A stretch of 18,101 nt of DNA from Pseudomonadota bacterium (lineage in GTDB: Bacteria; Pseudomonadota; Gammaproteobacteria; Acidiferrobacterales; Acidiferrobacteraceae). The position numbers were made by a program, and so were the translations under genes. How positions within the stretch are numbered: the first letter of the stretch is position 1; every line of letters begins with the position of its first letter. Positions 9,031 to 16,598 of the stretch are shown here, in pieces. The stretch is from NCBI GenBank assembly GCA_021795255.1, contig JAJYPQ010000036.1, positions 1 through 18,101 of the forward strand, read 5' to 3'. Under the pieces are notes generated by a model. It was not told the origin of the DNA. It made no database searches and saw only the letters and a program-made list of their open reading frames with translations.

Positions 9031-9945
9031 GTGGCGGGTATCGGATTTGAACTACGTAAACTTTTACGTCACGACGACTATTTAGGTATCGCCAAGGCCT
9101 ATAGCTATGCTGGTATCATCGGTGCCGGCCCCTGGGTGGTATCGATCATCGGCGTGGTGTTGCTCGGCATACTGAGCATCAAGCACGTCATCCCGGCCGC
9201 GCTGGTGAGTGAGTTCCAGACGTCGGTGACCTATCTGATCTCAACGAGCCTGATATTTTCCGGTATCTTTCAATTGGCGTTTACACGCTACGTGGCCGAC
9301 CGTCTGTTTGCCCGCGAACACGATGTGGTGCTGCCAAACCTTAATGGCTTGCTAACTTTGGTCATGGGATTCGGCGCCATCGCCGCCCTCATCGTCTGCT
9401 TTACGCTTTTCCCGGCCCAGGGATTCGTCTATCGCCTGCTATTGGCCGCGACCTTCACGCTATTGTGTGGCGTTTGGGTGGTCGCAGTCATGCTGACGGG
9501 CCTCAAACATTATCGCGCGATCGTTGCGGCGTTTGTGGTTGCCTATGGTGCGACTCTCGGCGTTGGCCTGCTGTTACGACCGTTTGGCCTTATCGGCCTT
9601 TTGTTTGCCTTTCTTCTCGGCCAGTTTCTGCTTTTCACCGGGCTATTGGCGGTCGTCTACCGCCAATATTACTCACGGCACTTCATAGCCTTTGACTTCC
9701 TGCGACCCGGGCGCCTCTATGGGTCATTACTCGCCAGTGGCCTGCTTTATAATGCCGCGATCTGGGCTGACAAATATGTGTTCTGGTTTACCCCCGTGAC
9801 GAGTCAGGCCATCATTGGTCCGTTGCGCGCATCGGCTATCTACGACCTACCGATCTTCCTGGCCTATCTGTCCATCATTCCCGGTATGGCAGTATTTTTG
9901 ATGCGGGTCGAGACTGACTTTGTCGAGTATTACGATCGATTCTAA
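9031..9945 (+). CDS. pelG: PelG N-terminal fragment (polytopic transporter of the Pel complex)
   Basis: A 304-residue product with about eight hydrophobic segments, starting near residues 22-45 and ending with the helix around 275-293, just before the stop codon. Family role: PelG is a 12-helix inner-membrane protein related to polysaccharide flippases of the MOP type, thought to pass the growing Pel chain across the membrane. A fragment of eight helices is unlikely to work alone. The GTG start is backed by AGGAGG. The gene follows pelF by 9 bases. Nothing in base composition sets the fragment apart from its neighbours, so the interruption may be recent. Confidence 0.8.
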   Translation: MAGIGFELRKLLRHDDYLGIAKAYSYAGIIGAGPWVVSIIGVVLLGILSIKHVIPAALVSEFQTSVTYLISTSLIFSGIFQLAFTRYVADRLFAREHDVVLPNLNGLLTLVMGFGAIAALIVCFTLFPAQGFVYRLLLAATFTLLCGVWVVAVMLTGLKHYRAIVAAFVVAYGATLGVGLLLRPFGLIGLLFAFLLGQFLLFTGLLAVVYRQYYSRHFIAFDFLRPGRLYGSLLASGLLYNAAIWADKYVFWFTPVTSQAIIGPLRASAIYDLPIFLAYLSIIPGMAVFLMRVETDFVEYYDRF

Positions 9946-9951
9946 CAAGCC

Positions 9952-10413
9952 GTGCGCGAAGGCGGTACGCTTTCGCATATTCGCAACATGCGAAACGGCA
10001 TGGTGACAAGTGCACGTAACGGCGTTTTTGATATCATAAAACTTCAGTCTATTACCGCTTTATGTGCTTTCGTCGTCGGCCCATCAGTACTGCATTTCTT
10101 CGGAATTTCCGGGCTCTATGTGCCACTTTTCAATGTCGATGTCGTCGGTGCAAGCCTGCAGGTCGCATTGATGGGCATCCTCAACATATTTTTCTACCTG
10201 GACCGGCGGCGGCGAGTGGTAGCATTGACGGCTATGTTCTTTGGCCTTAATTTGACTTTGACCATTATTAGTACGCACCTCGGGCTTTACTATTACGGCT
10301 ACGGCTTTGCGTTGTCGCTGCTCATCTGTGTGCTGACCGGACTTGTGTGGCTGGACCATGATATGGAGCGGGTCGAATACCAGACCTTCATGATGCAAGA
10401 CTGGGCACACTAA
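9952..10413 (+). CDS. pelG: PelG C-terminal fragment
   Basis: From GTG 9952 this frame gives 153 residues holding the last four hydrophobic helices of PelG (about residues 35-52, 64-83, 90-107 and 115-133) and a short C-terminal tail. It is in the same frame as the upstream fragment; only TAA CAA GCC lies between. No Shine-Dalgarno precedes the GTG. Expression would need re-initiation right after the stop, which the 6-base spacing makes possible, or readthrough. The amino acid sequence remains PelG-like, with no further stops, so decay has not gone far. Confidence 0.7.
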   Translation: MREGGTLSHIRNMRNGMVTSARNGVFDIIKLQSITALCAFVVGPSVLHFFGISGLYVPLFNVDVVGASLQVALMGILNIFFYLDRRRRVVALTAMFFGLNLTLTIISTHLGLYYYGYGFALSLLICVLTGLVWLDHDMERVEYQTFMMQDWAH

Positions 10414-10750
10414 ACACTTTATCGAGCACGGATCGTCGTTCTTCGCGACCATGTCGCTAGTGACACCGTCGATGCTGGTGGCATTCTTATCCCGCCAGTA
10501 ACGGCGGGGCTCCGACGATACCGTTTTTCTGCGTCTACGCTTTGAGGTCCGAGCGATCACCACGCGCGCTACCGAGTGAAATGGACCCAACTCTTGGACA
10601 AAATCTCGCGATCCTTAAATGGATTGTCCGCTGGGTTGATCAAGCCCTTAGCCTCTTTGGCCTCGATCGGACAGCGGGCGGTCTCCCTTTCTTGTGAACC
10701 GCCTTATGACTGACGCCTTGACATCCGTTCCCCGGAACGGCCTGGTGGCC
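10414..10750. other. 337-bp gene-free stretch between convergent pel operon and galE
   Basis: I see no supportable gene here. It holds a hairpin with a nearby T-run at 10491-10528 (listed separately), a perfect 7-bp inverted repeat CCGTTCC/GGAACGG at 10725-10740 and a GGCC-TGGT-GGCC palindrome at 10739-10750 abutting the galE stop. A 6-bp repeat GGCGGT/ACCGCC flanks a 15-16 base loop near 10678-10703. All frames carry stops or read antisense into pelG. It probably contains the transcript ends of both operons. Confidence 0.5.
10491..10528 (+). terminator. Possible weak terminator after pelG
   Basis: CCCGCC (10491-10496) and GGCGGG (10503-10508) form a 6-bp GC stem with the loop AGTAAC. An alternative stem AACGG (10500-10504) / CCGTT (10521-10525) runs directly into the T-run 10524-10528. 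The stable hairpin is separated from the T-run by ~15 bases and the alternative stem is short, so the call is tentative. Confidence 0.33.
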
Positions 10751-11764
10751 TTAAGATGAATAGCCATTTGGATTGTGTTGTTGCCAACGCCAGGCGTCTT
10801 CACACATGCGATCTAAACCGTAGCGAGCACTCCAACCCAGGAGAGCGCGGGCACGCGCGGGGTCGGCCCAACAGGCCGCTATGTCACCGTCACGCCGGGC
10901 CTCGATCTCGTAAGGAATCGGGTGGCCACAGGCCCGGCTAAAGGCCGCCACCATATCCAGAACCGAGTATCCCTGCCCGGTACCAAGATTCACCGTCAAC
11001 ATATCGGGGCTTTCACGGAGGTAAGCCAGTGACGCCACATGGCCAGCCGCCAAATCCATCACATGGATGTAGTCGCGAACGCCGGTACCGTCCGGCGTGG
11101 GATAATCGCCCCCGAATACGTGAACATGATTCCGGTGCCCAACCGCCACTTGGCAGATATACGGCATAAGATTACTCGGTGTACCGCGCGGGTCTTCACC
11201 GATAGTCCCGCTTTCATGCGCACCTACGGGGTTAAAGTAACGCAGGCGTGCTATGCGCCAGCCGGCCTCCGACACCGTCAGATCCGCGAGCACATCCTCT
11301 ATCATGATCTTGGACCGCCCATAAGCATTGGTCGCTGTTCGAGGAAAATTCTCGCGTATGGGGACCGACGCGGGGTTACCGTACACGGTCGCAGACGAGG
11401 AGAAAACGAACATCTTGACGCGGGCCCTCTGCATTACCTCCAATAACACAAGGGTGCCATGGACGTTATTATCGTAGTAGAGGAGCGGCTTATGCACCGA
11501 CTCGCCGACCGCCTTCAGTCCAGCAAAGTGAATAACTGCGTCAAACCTCTGACTCGCAAAAAGCGTCTCAAGCGCTACGCGGTCGCGTACGTCGCCCTGC
11601 ACGAAGGTCGGCCGCCTTCCGGCAATGACCGCGATGCGATCCACGACCTCGGGACTACTGTTGTAGAGATTATCCCAAAGGACCACCTCATGCCCGGCCG
11701 CCATCAGGGCCACACACGTATGGGAGCCGATATAACCCGTACCCCCCGTCACTAAAACATGCAC
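10751..11764 (-). CDS. galE: UDP-glucose/UDP-GlcNAc 4-epimerase GalE
   Basis: A 337-residue short-chain dehydrogenase/reductase enzyme, the standard GalE length. NAD-binding TGGTGYIGSH is at residues 6-15, followed by VIHFAGLKAVGES, the catalytic Ser in SSSATVYG (S124) and YGRSK (Y148, K152). It interconverts UDP-Glc and UDP-Gal. In the segment AACWAD, residue 298 is Cys, where E. coli GalE has Tyr299 and the human enzyme has Cys307. A small residue here is known to let the enzyme also take UDP-GlcNAc/UDP-GalNAc. Inference: it supplies UDP-GalNAc for the adjacent Pel synthase. It faces the pel operon tail to tail, so it is transcribed separately. The start is GTG, preceded by GGGGGTGAG. Confidence 0.95.
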   Translation of the reverse strand: MHVLVTGGTGYIGSHTCVALMAAGHEVVLWDNLYNSSPEVVDRIAVIAGRRPTFVQGDVRDRVALETLFASQRFDAVIHFAGLKAVGESVHKPLLYYDNNVHGTLVLLEVMQRARVKMFVFSSSATVYGNPASVPIRENFPRTATNAYGRSKIMIEDVLADLTVSEAGWRIARLRYFNPVGAHESGTIGEDPRGTPSNLMPYICQVAVGHRNHVHVFGGDYPTPDGTGVRDYIHVMDLAAGHVASLAYLRESPDMLTVNLGTGQGYSVLDMVAAFSRACGHPIPYEIEARRDGDIAACWADPARARALLGWSARYGLDRMCEDAWRWQQHNPNGYSS

Positions 11765-11784
11765 GAACTCACCCCCACGATCAT
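11752..11784 (-). CDS. Possible 10-codon leader ORF overlapping the galE start
   Basis: ATG at 11784 opens a 10-residue frame (MIVGVSSCMF) that ends in TAG at 11752-11754, inside the first codons of galE. An AGGAG (11795-11799) lies 10 bases upstream, a better Shine-Dalgarno than many in this window. Ribosomes ending here would be placed over the galE GTG, so it could couple or tune galE translation. It may equally be chance; there is no family to compare with. Confidence 0.2.
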   Translation of the reverse strand: MIVGVSSCMF

Positions 11785-11825
11785 TTGTGTCAGTCTCCTG
11801 CGAGTAGCTGTTTGGACCAACACGA

Positions 11826-11840
11826 CCCGCAAAGAGCGGG
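11826..11840 (-). other. Stem-loop in the gap between gst and galE
   Basis: CCCGC-AAAGA-GCGGG is a 5-bp GC stem with a 5-base loop, within the 119-bp gap upstream of galE. On the minus strand an outer pairing ACACG...CGTGT could extend it. There is no T-run, so it is not a standard intrinsic terminator. It may be a structured leader of galE or the decayed end of the gst transcript. Confidence 0.3.
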
Positions 11841-11883
11841 CAAAGGGGCCCGTGTCCCAGGAACCTCCTGAGTCACTAACATC

Positions 11884-12510
11884 TTAGGGCTGCCCTATAG
11901 GACGGCGCGGTAAGGCGATGTAATCCGGCAGTGCCTCCAAACGTTGAAACCAGGCCCGGATAGCGGGGTAGGCGTCAAGCCCCAGGCCGCTTTCCGGGAA
12001 AAGGGCGGTATAGGGGTAACAGGCGATATCGGCAATCGTGACATGATCACTTACAAGCCAGGGCGCCGCTTCCAGTCGCGCTTCCAAGATCTTAAAGGCC
12101 GCCTCGGCAAGCCCGCAGGACTCTTCAAGGCTTCCCGTTTGCCCAAGGCTGCTCTTTATCTTTAAAGCGATTACACGGGCCCGCGCCGTGCCGTAGCGTC
12201 CCTCATTTTGTTCGAGCGCCAACCATTGCATGACCTGTGCCATAGCGACAGGCTCCGTAGGCAGCCAATGGTCACCACCGAACCGGCGCGCCAAATACAC
12301 GAGAATAGCGGTCGAGTCCCAAATCGCGGTCCCCTCGTCCGTGACCAATACCGGTATCTGACCGCGCGGGTTCAAGCGCAAAAACTCGGGGCGGCGCTGA
12401 ACGCCCTCGTCCAAAGCCACCGTTATCCGTTCGTAGGGAAGCCGTAACAAGGCCAACAGCAAACGAATCTTGTAGCAGTTCCCGGATCGTTCGAGGTCGT
12501 AGAGTTTCAT
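11884..12510 (-). CDS. Glutathione S-transferase family protein
   Basis: A 208-residue protein of the cytosolic GST fold. The N-terminal thioredoxin-like domain (residues 1-77) starts MKLYDLERSGNCYKIRLLL, with Ser9 and Cys12 as candidate thiol-stabilising residues. It has the glutathione-site loop NPRGQIPVLV with the conserved cis-Pro53, and D65-S66 in WDSTAIL. The all-helical C-terminal domain (about 88-200) carries the N-capping type segment TIADIACYPY. Substrate cannot be predicted; such proteins conjugate or reduce electrophiles, peroxides or disulfides. The ATG follows a 172-bp gap, with an AGGCTT stretch just upstream and no convincing promoter hexamers. It may share a transcript with galE, 119 bp downstream. 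No link to Pel is evident. Confidence 0.88.
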   Translation of the reverse strand: MKLYDLERSGNCYKIRLLLALLRLPYERITVALDEGVQRRPEFLRLNPRGQIPVLVTDEGTAIWDSTAILVYLARRFGGDHWLPTEPVAMAQVMQWLALEQNEGRYGTARARVIALKIKSSLGQTGSLEESCGLAEAAFKILEARLEAAPWLVSDHVTIADIACYPYTALFPESGLGLDAYPAIRAWFQRLEALPDYIALPRRPIGQP

Positions 12511-12682
12511 AAGCCTTCAGAGACTATAGGGCCCAACCCAAGAACGGGTCGCGCAAAAACGGAATCATGCTAGCACGTCAGCCTAGCGTCTTAGTTATTA
12601 TCACAAAAAGCGAGATAGGCAGCCAGACGCCCCCTCACAAGAAAAGGGATACTCTCGGGGACCGACGGATGGGGAATGGTCC

Positions 12683-13549
12683 TTAGGCGCCGCGCGCGAC
12701 CGGGCGACCCGCATCACTGACCCAGGCGCTCCAAGACCCTGGATAGAGCGCCGTATCTCCTAAACCCGCAACCGCCATCGCAAGCACGTTATGACAGGCC
12801 GATACCCCGGAGCCGCAATAATGCACAACCTCTTGCGGGCGGTGCGCGCCTAAGATCGCCGCAAAGGCGGCGCGCAGATCATCTCGGCCACGAAAGGTCT
12901 TATCCGCCCGAAGATTCTCGTCAAATGGCCGATTCACGGCGCCGGGGATGTGTCCAGCCACCGGGTCAAGGGGCTCCACAAGCCCCTGAAAGCGCTCCGG
13001 TCCACGGGCATCGATCAAGAGCCGCCGGACCTGACCCGCAACCACGGCGGAGACGGCATCGGTGTCGAAGGTCGCATCGGCCCGCGCCGGGCCGTCGCGG
13101 TAGGGCCCAGCCGGGCTTAAGATCGGCACCTCTTGCGACACAGGGAGCCCCTGGCCTTTCCAGGCCGCGAACCCTCCATCAAGAACTGCGACCGCTTGGT
13201 GGCCACAGAAGGCCCGCATAAGCCACCATAGGCGACTCGCATACACGGAATTCGCTTCGTCGTAGGCCACGACCTGGGAGTCTTGGCTCACACCCCAACG
13301 ACCCAGGGTGGCCTGAAAGGCCGAGAGCGGCGGCAAGGGGTGCCGGCCGAGCCCCGGGGTACGCGGACCAGAAAGATCACGCTCCAAGTCGGCATAAAAC
13401 GCCCCTGGCAGATGGCCGCGATTGTAATCTTGACGCCCGATCTCTGGGGCCGTCAAAACAAAACGACAATCGACTACGACCCACCCAGGCTTATGCATAT
13501 GGGCGGCTACGGTCTTCGGATCGATCAATGTGGTATAGGGGCCCGGCAT
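12683..13549 (-). CDS. Sulfurtransferase, 3-mercaptopyruvate (SseA) type
   Basis: Two tandem rhodanese domains. The N-terminal one is inactive (about residues 8-135, with VVVDCRF, GHLPGA and AYDEANSVYASRLWW). The C-terminal one has the active-site loop CGSGVSA, whose Cys is residue 245 from the ATG at 13549. CG(S/T)GV(T/S) is the loop of 3-mercaptopyruvate sulfurtransferases, while thiosulfate enzymes have CRKGVT. It moves sulfane sulfur to thiol acceptors or cyanide in the cytoplasm. I prefer ATG 13549 (288 residues), because the protein then starts MPGPYTTLIDPK as in relatives. GTG 13573 would add eight residues and overlap the MerR gene. Neither start has a clear Shine-Dalgarno, which suggests coupling to the MerR gene 7 bases upstream. 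No signal peptide is seen. Confidence 0.88.
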   Translation of the reverse strand: MPGPYTTLIDPKTVAAHMHKPGWVVVDCRFVLTAPEIGRQDYNRGHLPGAFYADLERDLSGPRTPGLGRHPLPPLSAFQATLGRWGVSQDSQVVAYDEANSVYASRLWWLMRAFCGHQAVAVLDGGFAAWKGQGLPVSQEVPILSPAGPYRDGPARADATFDTDAVSAVVAGQVRRLLIDARGPERFQGLVEPLDPVAGHIPGAVNRPFDENLRADKTFRGRDDLRAAFAAILGAHRPQEVVHYCGSGVSACHNVLAMAVAGLGDTALYPGSWSAWVSDAGRPVARGA

Positions 13550-13556
13550 GACGAGA

Positions 13557-13928
13557 TCATGACCACGTGGCACTGGTGGGTGCCAATAAGGCTCGGACTT
13601 CCTCCAAACCTTCGGCCAACAGGGTTAGGGCCTCCGAGCGACCATCATGAGTCCCCTGCCCCTCTTGCGTGAGCCGGTTCCGGGCCCCACTGATCGTGAA
13701 CCCCTCGACATACAAGAGCGAACGGATCTCGCGAATCAGAAGGACATCGTGGTGCTGATAGTAACGCCGGTTGCCCCGGCGTTTAACCGACTGCAACTTC
13801 GGAAATTCCTGCTCCCAATAGCGCAGTACGTGCGGTTTGACGGCGCACAGCTCACTCACTTCGCTAATGGTAAAATAGCGCTTGCCGGGGATCGGCGGCA
13901 GTTCGCAGTTATCCCCCGGATCGAGCAT
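13557..13928 (-). CDS. MerR-family transcriptional regulator
   Basis: A 123-residue protein with an N-terminal MerR winged helix-turn-helix: [20 protein letters not shown] (about residues 19-38), then the wing KRRGNRRYY and a second helix pair [23 protein letters not shown] short C-terminal helix follows, with no metal-binding cysteines and no ligand domain. It is the small MerR-like gene that commonly follows ihfA in gamma- and betaproteobacteria; its target is not known to me. Its ATG lies 20 bases inside the end of ihfA, so it is probably translated by coupling. Confidence 0.88.
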   Translation of the reverse strand: MLDPGDNCELPPIPGKRYFTISEVSELCAVKPHVLRYWEQEFPKLQSVKRRGNRRYYQHHDVLLIREIRSLLYVEGFTISGARNRLTQEGQGTHDGRSEALTLLAEGLEEVRALLAPTSATWS

Positions 13929-14208
13929 GGACGTCTACCCGTTCTTTCAGTTTGTGGCTTGCCCGAAACGTCACTACCCGTCGTTCCGCTATCGGTATCT
14001 CTTCACCGGTCTTGGGGTTGCGCCCGGGCCGGCGATTTTTATGCCGAATACCAAAGTTTCCGAATCCGGACAACTTCACAGGTTCACCTTCACCCAAGGC
14101 TTCGCAGATCTTTTCAAAAAAAAGCTCAACAAATTCCTTGGCTTCCCGCTTATTCAGTCCCAACCCCTCAAACAGCGCCTCTGCGAGGTCCGCCTTTGTC
14201 AGTGCCAT
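13909..14208 (-). CDS. ihfA: Integration host factor alpha subunit
   Basis: A 99-residue member of the HU/IHF family at the normal IhfA length. It begins [20 protein letters not shown], has the dimer core [14 protein letters not shown] and the beta-arm [15 protein letters not shown], whose tip Pro intercalates into DNA, and then [14 protein letters not shown]. With IhfB it forms a heterodimer that bends DNA sharply in transcription, replication and recombination. Its place directly after pheT is the classic gammaproteobacterial arrangement. An AAGGGA Shine-Dalgarno precedes the ATG. A 5-bp hairpin (CCAGA-CTT-TCTGG, 14227-14239) fills the short gap after pheT. Confidence 0.96.
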   Translation of the reverse strand: MALTKADLAEALFEGLGLNKREAKEFVELFFEKICEALGEGEPVKLSGFGNFGIRHKNRRPGRNPKTGEEIPIAERRVVTFRASHKLKERVDVHARSGG

Positions 14209-14239
14209 AGTCCCTTCCCTTTGACGCCAGACTTTCTGG

Positions 14240-16594
14240 TTATTGCCGCAATCGTGCGCGGTGGGCCGCCTCCAGCGCAGAAACCACGTGCGCTATGGTC
14301 TTATCGACAACCTCATCAGTAAGAGTGCGCGAGAAGTCTTGTAAGGTCAAGCTCAACGCCAGACTTTTCTTTCCAGAATCAAGGCCTTCGCCCTGATAAA
14401 CATCAAAAAGGACAAGATCTTGCAAAAGCGCGCCGGCGGTCGTGCGGACGGTTTCCAAGAGCGCGCCGGCCGTCACCTCTTGCGCGACCACAAGCGCGAT
14501 ATCACGACGTACCGATGGAAAACGCGAGGGTTCCTCGGCCCGTCTCGGCCCCCGGGCGCCCAGCAGACGGGCCTCCATTTCAAACACAAAAACCGGCTCT
14601 TCGAGCCCCCATCTGCGGCGCAGTTCGGGGCTTACGGCCCCCAAACACCCCACCGTGTCCTGACCTATGATTATAGCTGCCGATAGACCGGACTGAAGGA
14701 AAGGGTAATCGCGAGGCAGCGTCTGGGGCATTATCTGGACCAAAGCGCATAAGGCCTCGACCTCGCCTTTCAGGTCGAAAAAATCCACGGCCCGGGTCTT
14801 TACCCCCCACTGTTCCGGTAGCACCGGCCCGAGAATCAGTCCGGCCACCTTGGTGACCTCAGAGACCCCGGCCGATGACGCCGCAAAGCAAGTGCCGACC
14901 TCAAAAAACCGCAACCGCCCCTGCTGACGACGGCGATTATGGAGGGCGGCTCCCATGAGTCCGGGAATCAGACTGGGGCGCAACTGGGCCCATGGGGCGG
15001 CCAGCGGGTTACGCAACAAGACGGGTGAAGCAAACCCCCATAAGGCCTGCTCCGCCGGGTCCACTAAACTTAAGGTCGCGGCCTCAAAGTAATCGCGGTC
15101 GACAAGCAGGTCTGCCGCCCGGCGCAGGCCTGGGCTAGAAGGCGCGGGCGTTTGTGGGGCCATGGGAAGTTCCACGGCCGGGATATGGTCGTAGCCCCAA
15201 AGCCTCGCAATCTCTTCTATGAGATCGATCTCGCCTTGGATATCAAAACGGAAACGCGGGACCGTCACCAGAAGGTCGCCGTGCGATCCAGTCACCGCCA
15301 TTCCGAGCGATTTCAGAAACCGGCTCACCTGAATACGCGGCACGGGAACCCCCAGCAATTGCTGGATACGGGCAAAACGTAACCTGATCGGCTCGCAATT
15401 AGACCACTCCTCCAAGGCCAGATGCTCGGCCATGGGGCTTGGGCGGCCGCCGGCAATCTTCATAATAAGCGCCGTCGCGCGCTCTAAAGCCAAGCTGGCA
15501 AGCTCGGGATCCACGCCGCGCTCAAAGCGCAACGCGGCCTCAGTGGTAAGACCCAGGCGACGCGCGCTCCGCGAGAGCGTATCGGGACGAAAGTACGCCG
15601 CTTCGAGTAAAACTGTCTCCGTTTTAGGTCCGACCGCAGTCCGGGTACCGCCCATAATGCCAGCCAAAGCGACCGGACCCTCCTGATCGGCGATCACCAA
15701 ATCGTCTGCCATTAAAGCCGGGGTGCTCCCGTCTAGCAGCGTGAGCGTCTCCCCCGCGGCCGCCCTGCGCACCTCCAAAAAACCCGCTACGAGGCCGCTA
15801 TCAAAGGCATGTAAGGGCTGACCCAAATCCAGCATAATGTAGTTCGTCACATCGACGACCGGGTGGCGACTGGCGATGCCACTCAATCGCAAACGCTCCA
15901 CAAGCCAGGCCGGACTCATGGCGTCGGGCCTTAAGCCCACGATTTCACGGACACAGTAGCGCGGGCAGCGGAACACGTCGTGCACCAAAATGCGGGGGGC
16001 GAGACCTTGTACGCGCGTGATACGCGGCTTGGGGGCTCGATAACGACTTCCGGTCAAGGCCGCGATCTCGCGGGCCATGCCTTTCACGCTCAAACAGTCG
16101 CCGCGATTGGGGGTGACAGCGATCTCAAAATACGGCTCGGAAAAATGGCAGTACTCGCTTAAAGACAGTCCCGGCGATGCGTCCGGTGGGAGTTCCCATA
16201 AGCCCGCGGTGTCGTGAAGCCCCAAGTCCGAACCGGAACACAACATGCCCTCTGAATGCACGCCGCGGACCTTGGCGGCCGCGATCGTCCGTTCGCCGAT
16301 CACAGCGCCCGGTAAAGCCAAGGGCGCCAAAAGACCGGGCCGGGCGTTGGCAGCGCCACACACGATGGTACGCAAGACCCCCTCTCCACAATCCACCCGG
16401 CAGACCCGCAGGCGTTCGGCATCGGGGTGGGCTATTGCCTCTTCGATACGCGCCACCACCACCCCGGGAAGCGGGGGCCCAGCCGTACCCGATCCTTCAA
16501 CCTCAAAGCCACCACGCACCAAATAGGCCGGCAACTCGGCAAAGTCCCGTTTCGTGTCCAGCCAATCCTTCAACCATTGTTCGCTTATGCGCAC
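14240..16594 (-). CDS. pheT: Phenylalanyl-tRNA synthetase beta subunit
   Basis: From GTG 16594 this gives 784 residues, close to the ~795 of E. coli PheT. I chose it because the protein then starts (M)[11 protein letters not shown] as in the family, a GGTGAG lies just upstream and pheS ends only 4 bases before. The longer frame to 16666 reads into pheS. Domains in order: EMAP-like tRNA-binding domain ([26 protein letters not shown], about residues 41-150), B3/B4 editing region, B5 domain, a catalytic-like core and the C-terminal FDX-ACB anticodon-binding domain ([13 protein letters not shown]). In the alpha2-beta2 enzyme it binds tRNA-Phe and clears Tyr-tRNA-Phe by editing. Nothing looks damaged. 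Confidence 0.96.
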   Translation of the reverse strand: MRISEQWLKDWLDTKRDFAELPAYLVRGGFEVEGSGTAGPPLPGVVVARIEEAIAHPDAERLRVCRVDCGEGVLRTIVCGAANARPGLLAPLALPGAVIGERTIAAAKVRGVHSEGMLCSGSDLGLHDTAGLWELPPDASPGLSLSEYCHFSEPYFEIAVTPNRGDCLSVKGMAREIAALTGSRYRAPKPRITRVQGLAPRILVHDVFRCPRYCVREIVGLRPDAMSPAWLVERLRLSGIASRHPVVDVTNYIMLDLGQPLHAFDSGLVAGFLEVRRAAAGETLTLLDGSTPALMADDLVIADQEGPVALAGIMGGTRTAVGPKTETVLLEAAYFRPDTLSRSARRLGLTTEAALRFERGVDPELASLALERATALIMKIAGGRPSPMAEHLALEEWSNCEPIRLRFARIQQLLGVPVPRIQVSRFLKSLGMAVTGSHGDLLVTVPRFRFDIQGEIDLIEEIARLWGYDHIPAVELPMAPQTPAPSSPGLRRAADLLVDRDYFEAATLSLVDPAEQALWGFASPVLLRNPLAAPWAQLRPSLIPGLMGAALHNRRRQQGRLRFFEVGTCFAASSAGVSEVTKVAGLILGPVLPEQWGVKTRAVDFFDLKGEVEALCALVQIMPQTLPRDYPFLQSGLSAAIIIGQDTVGCLGAVSPELRRRWGLEEPVFVFEMEARLLGARGPRRAEEPSRFPSVRRDIALVVAQEVTAGALLETVRTTAGALLQDLVLFDVYQGEGLDSGKKSLALSLTLQDFSRTLTDEVVDKTIAHVVSALEAAHRARLRQ

Positions 16595-16598
16595 GCGC

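Larger units (their letters stand above)
9031..10413 (+). pseudogene. pelG: pelG reading frame interrupted by an in-frame TAA
   Basis: Read through the TAA at 9943-9945, this single frame encodes about 460 residues, close to the ~456 of P. aeruginosa PelG, with about 12 hydrophobic helices. Both sides of the stop are in the same frame and both match PelG, so there is no frameshift, only one nonsense codon. It falls in YYDRF-stop-QAVREGG, where I expect a Tyr codon from the family pattern; a TAC or TAT to TAA change would explain it. The alternatives are a true two-part gene with re-initiation, a sequencing error, or stop readthrough. The two pieces are listed separately. Confidence 0.6.

Noticed and set aside
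10430..10590. Minus-strand stretch (YWRDKNATSIDGVTSD) faintly like the N-terminal region of group II intron reverse transcriptases
   Set aside because: The similarity is only a few residues, the frame continues antisense into pelG, and no further RT motifs or intron ends are visible. A protein search of the 10414-10600 region would settle it.
12511..12682. 172-bp gap between gst and the sulfurtransferase gene, checked for a tRNA or terminator
   Set aside because: No tRNA cloverleaf could be found. A GCTTTTTG run on the minus strand has only a weak possible stem before it, and a GGACC/GGTCC pairing has a long loop. No convincing promoter for gst was found either.
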